DNA of 64,000 bases from Saccharothrix sp. NRRL B-16348 (lineage in GTDB: Bacteria > Actinomycetota > Actinomycetes > Mycobacteriales > Pseudonocardiaceae): NCBI RefSeq assembly GCF_001280085.1, contig NZ_LGED01000217.1, positions 62,001 through 126,000 on the forward strand, in the 5' to 3' direction. The position numbers were made by a program, and so were the translations under genes. This document shows positions 37,110 to 46,411 of this stretch, piece after piece. The first letter of the stretch is position 1. Every line of letters begins with the position of its first letter. Below the pieces are notes generated by a model, which was not told the DNA's origin, made no database searches, and saw only the letters and a list, made by a program, of their open reading frames with translations.

Positions 37110-38414
37110 TCAGGAAACGGCGACCGACTTGAGATCACGCGTGCCGGTCTCCTTCAACGCCAGCACGCACACGACGGTGAGCAGGCAGAACCCGGCGATG
37201 GTGGCCGAGATGAGCGTCAGCCCCTGTCCGCCGGTCGACCGCTGGATCCCGGCGAACAGCAGCGGCGCGACACCCGCGCCGAGCCCCGCGATCTGGTAGC
37301 CGAGCGACGCGCCCGTGTAGCGGTTCTCCGTGCTGAACAGCTCGCTGTAGAGAGCCGCGAGCGGCCCGTACATCATCGGGTGGATCACCGCCTGGCCCAG
37401 CACCAGCGCGACGGTCAGCAACACCGTGTCACCGCTGTCCACCAAGGGGAACAGCACGAACGAGTACACCGCCATCGCGATGGCGCCCGCCACCACGACC
37501 GGCCGCCGACCGAACCGGTCCGACGCGGCCGCCCACCCGAGGATGCCCACGACGGCGCAGGCGGAGGACAGCGTGAGCGCGTTGAGCACGGTCTGCCGCG
37601 CGTGACCGGCCGCCACCCCGTGCGCCAGCACGAACGTCGTCAACGTCGACTGCGAGACGAACGCGGCCAGCCCCACGCCGATGCCCAGCAGCAGCACGCG
37701 CGGGTGGTCGCGCAGCACCTCCACCACCGGCACGCGCCGCTTGACGCCCGCCTCCCGCACCGCCTGGAACGCCGGCGTCTCCTCGACCCGGTGCCGCACG
37801 AACAGCCCGACGCCGAGCAGCACGATGCTGATCAGGAACGGGATCCGCCAGCCCCACTCCAGGAACGCCCGCTCACCCACCAGGGCGGCGGTCGCCGTCA
37901 GCGCCAACGTCGACAGCACCATCCCGCACGGCGCGCCCGCGTTGGTGAACCCGGCCCACAGCCCGCGCCTGCGGGTGGCGTGCTCGGCGGACATCAGCAC
38001 CGCGCCGCCCCACTCGCCGCCGACCGCGATGCCCTGCACCACGCGCAGGACGACCAGGCCGACCGGCGCGAGCCCGCCCACCTGGGCGTAGGTGGGCAGC
38101 AGTCCGATGAGGAAGCTGGCCACGCCCATCAACGTCATGGTCAGCACGAGCATCCGCTTGCGGCCCAACAGGTCGCCGAAGTGCCCGAACAGGACCCCGC
38201 CGAGCGGGCGGGCCAGGTAGCCGGTGGCGAACGTGCCGAAGCTCGCGATGGTCGCCACGACCGGGTCGAGGGACGAGAAGAAGACCTTGTTGAACACCAC
38301 CGCGGACGCCGTGGCGTAGAGCAGGAAGTCGTAGTACTCGATCACGCTGCCGAGGAAGCTCGACGCGACGGCGCGGCGGAGTTGGACGTTGGGTGCGTTC
38401 TGCGTGGTCGACAT
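37110..38414 (-). CDS. MHS-type MFS transporter (aromatic acid/H+ symporter)
   Basis: 434 residues, 12 membrane helices. N-terminal SFLGSVIEYYDFLLYATA and the GHFGDLLGRKRML loop are diagnostic of the metabolite:H+ symporter family (ShiA, PcaT and others). It should import the organic acid activated by the ligase 13 bases downstream, matching CouT. The start lies ten bases after the MaoC stop. Confidence 0.88.
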   Translation of the reverse strand: MSTTQNAPNVQLRRAVASSFLGSVIEYYDFLLYATASAVVFNKVFFSSLDPVVATIASFGTFATGYLARPLGGVLFGHFGDLLGRKRMLVLTMTLMGVASFLIGLLPTYAQVGGLAPVGLVVLRVVQGIAVGGEWGGAVLMSAEHATRRRGLWAGFTNAGAPCGMVLSTLALTATAALVGERAFLEWGWRIPFLISIVLLGVGLFVRHRVEETPAFQAVREAGVKRRVPVVEVLRDHPRVLLLGIGVGLAAFVSQSTLTTFVLAHGVAAGHARQTVLNALTLSSACAVVGILGWAAASDRFGRRPVVVAGAIAMAVYSFVLFPLVDSGDTVLLTVALVLGQAVIHPMMYGPLAALYSELFSTENRYTGASLGYQIAGLGAGVAPLLFAGIQRSTGGQGLTLISATIAGFCLLTVVCVLALKETGTRDLKSVAVS

Positions 38415-38424
38415 GGTGGCCCCC

Positions 38425-38883
38425 TCAGGGGTAGTGCCGGTACACGGCGCGCGCGACGCACGCCGGCTTTTCCGTGCCGTCGATCTCGACGGTGAAGTCC
38501 AGCACCAGCTGGACGCCGCCGTCCGCGACCTCGTCCGCCGAGACGACGCGGCCCGCGAGCCTGATCTTGTCGCCGACGCGCACCGGGTTGGGGAAGCGCA
38601 CCTTCTCCAGCCCGTAGTTGACGCTCATCCGGACGCCGTCGATGGCCAGCAGCTCCCCGAACATGGGGATGATCAGCGACAACGTGAGGTAGCCGTGCGC
38701 GATGGTCGTGCCGAACGGCCCGGTGGCCGCCCGTTCCGGGTCGACGTGGATCCACTGGTGGTCGTCGGCGGCGTCGGCGAAGGTGTCGACCCGGTCCTGG
38801 GTGATCTCACGCCACCCGGTGTGCCCGAGGTCCTGCCCGGCCAGCGCGAGGAGTTCCGCCGGGCCGTTCGCGGTGGTGGTCAT
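38425..38883 (-). CDS. MaoC-like enoyl-CoA hydratase
   Basis: 152 residues with a single hot-dog fold. The hydratase motif is seen in DDHQWIHVDPERA (Asp/His pair), then GPFGTTIAHGYLTLSL. It would add water to a cinnamoyl-CoA-type double bond, matching CouH. The ATG overlaps the amidohydrolase stop by ATGA. Confidence 0.88.
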   Translation of the reverse strand: MTTTANGPAELLALAGQDLGHTGWREITQDRVDTFADAADDHQWIHVDPERAATGPFGTTIAHGYLTLSLIIPMFGELLAIDGVRMSVNYGLEKVRFPNPVRVGDKIRLAGRVVSADEVADGGVQLVLDFTVEIDGTEKPACVARAVYRHYP

Positions 38884-39773
38884 GTGCGCTCCGAGTCCGT
38901 GGTGTCGAGGCCGAGCAGCCTGGCCGCGTTGAGCTTGAGGATCTTGGGCCGGACGGCGGGCTTGAGGTCGAGCGCCTCGAAGTCGGCCAGCCAGCGGTCC
39001 GGTGTGATCACCGGGTAGTCCGAGCCGAACAGCACCTTGTCCTGCAGCAGCGAGTTGGCGTAGCGGACGAGCTGCGGCGGGAAGTACTTGGGCGACCACC
39101 CGGACAGGTCGATGTACACGTGCGGCTTGTGCGTGGCCACCGCCAAGGCCTCGTCCTGCCAGGGGAACGAGGGGTGCGCCAGGACGATCCGCAGCTCCGG
39201 GAAGTCGACGGCCACGTCGTCCACCAGCATGGGGTTGGAGTGCTTCAGGCGGATTCCACCGCCACCGGGCACGCCCGCGCCGATCCCGGTCTGCCCGGTG
39301 TGGAACAGCGCGGGCACGCCGAGTTCCTCGATGACCTCGTACAACGGGTACGCCATCGGGTCGTTCGGCGCGAAGCCCTGGAGGCTGGGGTGGAACTTGA
39401 AGCCGCGCACGCCGTGCCGCTCGACCAGCCTGCGCACCTCCCGCGCGCCCGCCCGGCCCTTCCACGGGTCGACGCTCGCGAACGGGATCAGCACGTCGGG
39501 GTGCTCGGCGCAGTTCTCCGCGACCTCCTCGTTCGGGATGCGCGGGTGGCCGGTGGCGTGCTCGGCGTCGACCGTGAAGACCACCGCCGCCATCCGCCGT
39601 TCCCGGTAGTGCGCGGCGGTCTCGTCGATCGTGGGCTGCCGGTGGCCGTGCGCCCCGAAGTACTTCTCGGACGCGGCCAGCAGCTCGGGGCTCAACGACG
39701 AGTGGCCGTCCTTCGACACCTCGGCGTGGGTGTGGACGTCGATGGCCACGAGGTCGTCCAAGGCGAGGTCCAC
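38880..39773 (-). CDS. Amidohydrolase-2 family protein (probable CouO-type hydrolase)
   Basis: 297 residues. TIM-barrel metal hydrolase: IDVHTHAEV gives the HxH metal ligands (about residues 12-14), RGFKFHPSLQ, LFHTGQTG, VLAHPSFPW and LFGSDYPVI supply further His and Asp. Relatives are ACMSD-type decarboxylases and, in Rhodococcus hydroxycinnamate catabolism, an enzyme that cleaves the beta-keto-CoA chain to give 4-hydroxybenzoate. The GTG start lies one base after the SDR stop. Confidence 0.85.
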   Translation of the reverse strand: MDLALDDLVAIDVHTHAEVSKDGHSSLSPELLAASEKYFGAHGHRQPTIDETAAHYRERRMAAVVFTVDAEHATGHPRIPNEEVAENCAEHPDVLIPFASVDPWKGRAGAREVRRLVERHGVRGFKFHPSLQGFAPNDPMAYPLYEVIEELGVPALFHTGQTGIGAGVPGGGGIRLKHSNPMLVDDVAVDFPELRIVLAHPSFPWQDEALAVATHKPHVYIDLSGWSPKYFPPQLVRYANSLLQDKVLFGSDYPVITPDRWLADFEALDLKPAVRPKILKLNAARLLGLDTTDSERT

Positions 39774-39774
39774 G

Positions 39775-40686
39775 TCAGACCGCCGGCGGGTTCGGGGCGG
39801 GGATGCCGTAGGTCTCCGGTTCCGCGCCGACACCGGTCGCCCACGACTCGGCGATGGCGTCCGCGGTCCACCCGCCGTCGGCGAGCGCCACCGCCTTCTC
39901 GTGCGGGTGCGCCCAGAGGGCGAGCCGGTCGCCGCCGATGCCGATGGCCTGGCCCGTGATCCGCCGTGCCGCGTCGGAGGCCAGGAAGACGATCAACGAC
40001 GCGACGTCCTCGACCGTGCCGAGGCCCTCGTCCTTGCGCAGCCAGTCCGGGAACGGCGCGCCGGTGCGCTCGGCCTCCTCGATGACGGGCGCGAACGCCG
40101 GGATGGTCCGGGTCATCTCGGTCGCGGCGACCGGCACCACGGCGTTGACCGCGATCTCCGCGCGGGCCAGCTCCATCGCCCACGTGCGGGCCATGGCGAC
40201 GATGCCCGCCTTCGCCGCCGCGTAGTTGGTCTGTCCGAAGTTGCCGCGCTGGCCGGCGGGCGACGAGATCAGCACCAGGCTGCCGCCCCGGCCCTGCTCC
40301 CGCATCCGGACGGCCGCCGCGCGGGCGCAGGTGAACGTGCCGCGCAGGTGCACGTCGACCACCGCGTCGAAGTCCTCGTCGGACATCTTCCAGAGCACCC
40401 GGTCGCGCAGGATGCCCGCGTTGGTGACCATGACGTCGAGCCCGCCGAACTCGTCGACGGCGGTCGTGACCAGCCGGTCGGCGGTCGCGGTCGGACCGAC
40501 CGGCGCGACCACGGCGACCGCGCGCCCGCCCTCCGCCTCGATCGTCTTCACGGCCGCGGCCGCCGCGTCGGCGTCCACGTCGTTGACCACGACCGCCGCG
40601 CCCGCTCGTGCCAAGGCTTCCGCGTACGCCCGGCCCAGACCACGGCCACTGCCGGTGACCACGGCGACCTTCCCTCGCAGTTCCAT
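39775..40686 (-). CDS. SDR dehydrogenase (probable 3-hydroxyacyl-CoA dehydrogenase)
   Basis: 303 residues from the ATG at 40686. VTGSGRGLGRAYAEAL cofactor loop, NDVDADA acidic end of strand 2 indicating NAD, TNAG, Ser-containing VLISSPAG, and YAAAKAG catalytic Tyr/Lys. The length and a C-terminal extension past the usual SDR core resemble the multifunctional-enzyme-type hydroxyacyl-CoA dehydrogenases. First gene of the five-gene operon; it matches CouM in role, oxidising the hydrated CoA ester. Confidence 0.85.
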   Translation of the reverse strand: MELRGKVAVVTGSGRGLGRAYAEALARAGAAVVVNDVDADAAAAAVKTIEAEGGRAVAVVAPVGPTATADRLVTTAVDEFGGLDVMVTNAGILRDRVLWKMSDEDFDAVVDVHLRGTFTCARAAAVRMREQGRGGSLVLISSPAGQRGNFGQTNYAAAKAGIVAMARTWAMELARAEIAVNAVVPVAATEMTRTIPAFAPVIEEAERTGAPFPDWLRKDEGLGTVEDVASLIVFLASDAARRITGQAIGIGGDRLALWAHPHEKAVALADGGWTADAIAESWATGVGAEPETYGIPAPNPPAV

Positions 40687-40851
40687 GACGGCGAAGTTAC
40701 GGCACTTTCGTGACGGCCGTCCAGAGTCTGCCCAATATCGTTTCCCGGCGTCGGTCCTCACCGGCGGGATGTCCACCGGGAAGGCTTACGGCGTTTCACC
40801 CGCCCGCGACAGGGACGGGCAGGCGGGTCTTCGAGAGGTCCGGCTTCCGGT

Positions 40852-41709
40852 TCACCGCGTGGCGCGGGAGGCCGTGTCGGTGAGGAACTCGGTGGGCGTG
40901 CAGCCGGTGAGCGTGCGGAAGTCGCGGTTGAGGTGGGCCTGGTCGGCGTAGCCGCACGTGCGCGCGACGTCCGCCCACGCGGGCGGTGACGCCGCCGTCA
41001 GCAGCGACGCGGCGTGGTGGAGCCGCGCGACCCGGGCGAAGGTCTTGGGTGTCAGGCCGATCTGCTCGCGGAACCGGGTGCCGAGGTGTTGGCGGGTCCA
41101 GCCCACCTCGTCGGCGAGCGCTTCGACGCGCAGGCGACCGGCCGTCTCGGTCAACCGGTGCCACGCGCCGTGCACCTGCCTGGCCAGGACGGGGCCGTGT
41201 CGCACCCGTGCGGCCAGGTAGTCGTCCAGGAGCCGGAACCGGGCCGTCCAGTCGGGAGCCCCGGCGATCCGCTCGGCCAGCAGGTGCGCCCCCGCGCCGA
41301 GCAGGTCGTCCAGCCCGACGGCGGTGTTGGCCAACTCCCGCAGGGGCAGGCCGAACAACGCGTAGGCGCCGGCGGGGGTCATCGCGATGGTGATCCCCCG
41401 CGACGGCCCCGCCTGCTCCACCGTCCACGGCCGGTCCCGCAGCCCCAGGACCGGTGACGTCGGCACGTCCCGGCCCGCCTCGGGGTCCGGCGCGGTGGCG
41501 CGGCGGACCGGCGGCGCTTCGAGCTCGACGGACACCACCACCACGCCGAGCGGCGCCACCCGCCAGGGCGTCAGGTCCATCCGCCGGTAGTCGTGCGCGG
41601 CGTAGGTCAGCACGTGGCCGGCCAGCCTCGGGTCGGGTCGGCCGAAGACGCGTTCGGCCGGCGTCCGCACGACGTCCCGGCGCGGCACCACCAGCGACCA
41701 CTCGGCCAT
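40852..41709 (-). CDS. AraC family transcriptional regulator
   Basis: 285 residues; ATG at 41709 with GGGGAGGG upstream. The last 100 residues hold the two helix-turn-helix units (RVEALADEVGWTRQHLGTRFREQ and WADVARTCGYADQAHLNRDFRTLTG). The N-terminal half is a sensor domain without a known signature. Divergent from an alpha/beta hydrolase across 93 bases and likely its regulator. Confidence 0.88.
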   Translation of the reverse strand: MAEWSLVVPRRDVVRTPAERVFGRPDPRLAGHVLTYAAHDYRRMDLTPWRVAPLGVVVVSVELEAPPVRRATAPDPEAGRDVPTSPVLGLRDRPWTVEQAGPSRGITIAMTPAGAYALFGLPLRELANTAVGLDDLLGAGAHLLAERIAGAPDWTARFRLLDDYLAARVRHGPVLARQVHGAWHRLTETAGRLRVEALADEVGWTRQHLGTRFREQIGLTPKTFARVARLHHAASLLTAASPPAWADVARTCGYADQAHLNRDFRTLTGCTPTEFLTDTASRATR

Positions 41710-41802
41710 CGGCCCTCCCCCGCCGGCCACCTTACTTTCTTCCAAGACGACCGGCGGCGCGGTCCTTAGGGTCGATCTCCTTCGCACGGAAGGGGATCGC
41801 TC

Positions 41803-42690
41803 ATGTCAGGGATTGGCGAGTTCAGGAATCCGGAGGCCCGGGCGCGGTACTTCGCCGCGTACGACCGGGCGATGGCCGAGTGCCCGACACCGGACGGCGT
41901 GCTCGACGTCGAGACCCGGCACGGCACCACCCGGGTCTACCGGTTCGGCCTCGGCGACGCGCCACCGATCGTGCTGCTGCCGGGTCTCATGGCCACGTCG
42001 GCGTGCTACGCGCACCTGATCCCGGCGCTCGCGGCGCACCACCCGGTGTACACCGTCGACACCCTGGGCGAGGCGGGCCGGAGCGTGCACACCGCGCCGT
42101 TCCAGGACCTCCCGGACCGCGCGCGGTGCCTCGACGACGTGCTCGACCGCCTGGGGCTCACCGACGTGCACCTGGTCGGCGCCTCCACCGGCGGGTGGCA
42201 CGCGCTCAACCAGGCCATCCACGCGCCGGACCGGATCGCGTCGGTCGGCGTGCTCGACCCGACCACGGTGACCGCGCCGTTCCGCCGGTCCGTGGTCCTG
42301 TTCGGCCTGGTCGCGGGCGTGCTCGACCAGGAGTGGCTGTGGCGGCGCTTCCTGCGGCGGTCCGCCGGCGCGGACGTCGCGCACCGGCCGGACGCGCGGC
42401 TGGTGCTCACCGCGATCCGCACCTACCGGCCGCGGGTGCCGTTCCAGGCGCGTCCCACCGACGACGAGATCCGGTCGGTGCGGGTGCCCGTGCTGGCCGT
42501 CTTCGGCGCACGCGGCACCGTGCAGGACTCGGTCGCCGCCGCCGACCGCCTCCGGGCGCTGCTGCCCCGCGCCGACGTCGACACCCTGCCGGACGCGGGC
42601 CACGACGTGACGCTGCGCCCGGAGGACCGCGCCCACGTCGTCGGACGGGTGCTGGACTTCGTCCGGCGCACGGCCGCTCGACCCGGATGA
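41803..42690 (+). CDS. Alpha/beta hydrolase
   Basis: 295 residues, cytoplasmic. IVLLPGLMATSACY oxyanion region, GASTGG nucleophile elbow (Ser about residue 129), an Asp near FGARGTVQD, and DAGHDVTL with catalytic His. A serine hydrolase of the carboxylesterase/proline iminopeptidase type; the substrate is unknown. Divergent from the AraC regulator. Confidence 0.85.
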   Translation: MSGIGEFRNPEARARYFAAYDRAMAECPTPDGVLDVETRHGTTRVYRFGLGDAPPIVLLPGLMATSACYAHLIPALAAHHPVYTVDTLGEAGRSVHTAPFQDLPDRARCLDDVLDRLGLTDVHLVGASTGGWHALNQAIHAPDRIASVGVLDPTTVTAPFRRSVVLFGLVAGVLDQEWLWRRFLRRSAGADVAHRPDARLVLTAIRTYRPRVPFQARPTDDEIRSVRVPVLAVFGARGTVQDSVAAADRLRALLPRADVDTLPDAGHDVTLRPEDRAHVVGRVLDFVRRTAARPG

Positions 42691-42695
42691 GCCCG

Positions 42696-42734
42696 CGCGC
42701 CGGTGGCGGCCACCGCGTGACCGCCACCGGCGCG
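42696..42734. terminator. Bidirectional hairpin terminator
   Basis: CGCGCCGGTGGCGG (42696-42709) pairs perfectly with CCGCCACCGGCGCG (42721-42734). It lies between the converging hydrolase and htpG genes. Confidence 0.8.
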
Positions 42735-42739
42735 GCACG

Positions 42740-44608
<1,869 letters not shown>

Positions 44609-44749
44609 GTTCGTCCTTTCTCTCCGACCTCCGACGACCCGTCATCGTATCCAGTCGCGCCGACCGGCCGGCGCGCTACCGAAAACCGGTCGATCACCGG
44701 GGTGGGCCTCTCTATCGTTCATCCCCGGAATCCAGTGGTGGGAGGGGTC

Positions 44750-46411
44750 ATGCGCACGCCGTACCCGCGCACGCCGCACCTGCCGTGGTCGCCCGGCGCG
44801 TCGGCGGACGACGTGCGGGTCGCCGACCTGGACGCGCTGCGGGGCCGTGAGGTGGTGGTCACCGAGAAGCTCGACGGGGAGAACACCACCCTGTACGCGG
44901 ACGGGGTGCACGCGCGGTCGCTCGATTCGGCGCACCACCCGTCCCGGTCGTGGGTCAAGGGGCTCCAGGGGCGGATCGGGGCGCGGCTGCCCGCCGGGTG
45001 GCGGATCTGCGGCGAGAACGTCTACGCACGTCACTCGATCGGGTACGACGACCTGGAGAGCTGGTTCTACGGGTTCTCCGTGTGGGACGGCGACCGCTGC
45101 CTCGACTGGGACCGGACGGTGCGGTTCCTGCGCGACCTGGGCGTGCCCGTGCCCCCGGTGCTGTGGCGCGGGGTGTTCGACGAGCGGGCGTTGCGCCGGC
45201 TGCGCGTCGACACGGCGCGGCAGGAGGGGTTCGTCGTGCGGACCGTCGAGGGGTTCGAGCGGGACGGGTTCGGGCGGCGGGTGGCGAAGTGGGTGCGCGC
45301 GCACCACGTGCGGACCGACACGCACTGGATGACGGCGCCGGTCGTGGAGAACGGGCTCGGGCCCGGGTCCGTGCTGTGGGACGTGCGGTCGGGTGCGCCG
45401 TTCGACGTGTCCGCGCTGCTCGGAGCGGTCGGGGTCGACGGCGAGGTGGAGCCGGCCGAGGAGGTCGCGGCCACGCCCGTGACCGGGGACGCCCGGCTGG
45501 CGGGCGTGCTGGCGGCGGCGCTGCACCGGGTCCGGCGCGGTCGGGTGATGTCGCTGTTGGCCGGTCCGGTCGGGGTGGGTGTGGCGCGGCGCGTCGGCGA
45601 CCTGGTCGGGCTGCACCGGCTGCCGCACCGGCCGTTCCCCGACGAGGCGCGGCGGGCCGGGTTGCTGCGCCTGTCGACCGCGGTCGACCTCGACGTGCTG
45701 CACGCCGTGTCGGCCGCCGTCGCGACCGGCAGGGAGGAGCGGGACCACGTGGCCTGGTCCGCCTTGCACGCGGAGGACGTCGGGTCGTTCGACCGGCTGC
45801 GCGCGGGGTTGCGGCTGTCGGGGGTGGCGGCGCAGCGGTGCTGGGCCGAGGCGCGTGACGCGAGCATCCGGGCCGGGCGGGTGCTGGACGTGGAGGAGGC
45901 CGTCGCCGCGACGTGGCGGTGGCGGTCCGGCGACTTCCCGGTGCTCGTGCACCTGGTGGGGTTGTCGGGCAGCGGCAAGTCGACGTTCGCCGCCGGGTTG
46001 CCGGACGTGGACGTCCGCGTGTCGTTGGACGACCTGCGCGAGGAGGCGGGTGATCGGGCGGACCAGCGGGCCAACGCCAAGGTGCTGCGGGCGGGCCTCG
46101 ACCGGCTCGACGCCGCGCTGCGCGCGCACCGGACCGTGGTGTGGGACGCGACTTCGCTGGTCGAGCAGCAGCGCGCTGTGGTGCACGCGGTCGCACGGCG
46201 GCACGATGCGATGGTGACGCACGCGGTCGTGTTGGTCGACGAGCGGGAGGTCGCCCGGCGCAACGGGACGCGGGCGCACGCCGTGCCGGCCGCGGTGCTC
46301 GACGCGCAGGTCCGCCGGTTCAGCCCGCCCTACCCGTGGCACGCCCACCGGACCTGGTACCTCGGCGCGGACGGCGCGGTGGAGTCCGCGGACGCCGCCG
46401 GGGAGGCGTGA
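44750..46411 (+). CDS. RNA ligase-polynucleotide kinase fusion
   Basis: 553 residues from the ATG at 44750 (GGGAGGGG upstream). N-terminal half: a nucleotidyltransferase RNA ligase with motif I EKLDGENTTL (adenylated Lys40), GENVYARHS (motif III-like), FVVRTVEGF (motif IV) and KWVR (motif V). Helical middle about residues 225-390. C-terminal P-loop kinase GLSGSGKST (404-412), VSLDDLRE and an Arg-rich lid, like T4 polynucleotide kinase. Together these phosphorylate a 5'-OH and seal RNA ends using ATP. The next gene's ATG overlaps its stop (TGATG), so the two are translationally coupled. Confidence 0.9.
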   Translation: MRTPYPRTPHLPWSPGASADDVRVADLDALRGREVVVTEKLDGENTTLYADGVHARSLDSAHHPSRSWVKGLQGRIGARLPAGWRICGENVYARHSIGYDDLESWFYGFSVWDGDRCLDWDRTVRFLRDLGVPVPPVLWRGVFDERALRRLRVDTARQEGFVVRTVEGFERDGFGRRVAKWVRAHHVRTDTHWMTAPVVENGLGPGSVLWDVRSGAPFDVSALLGAVGVDGEVEPAEEVAATPVTGDARLAGVLAAALHRVRRGRVMSLLAGPVGVGVARRVGDLVGLHRLPHRPFPDEARRAGLLRLSTAVDLDVLHAVSAAVATGREERDHVAWSALHAEDVGSFDRLRAGLRLSGVAAQRCWAEARDASIRAGRVLDVEEAVAATWRWRSGDFPVLVHLVGLSGSGKSTFAAGLPDVDVRVSLDDLREEAGDRADQRANAKVLRAGLDRLDAALRAHRTVVWDATSLVEQQRAVVHAVARRHDAMVTHAVVLVDEREVARRNGTRAHAVPAAVLDAQVRRFSPPYPWHAHRTWYLGADGAVESADAAGEA

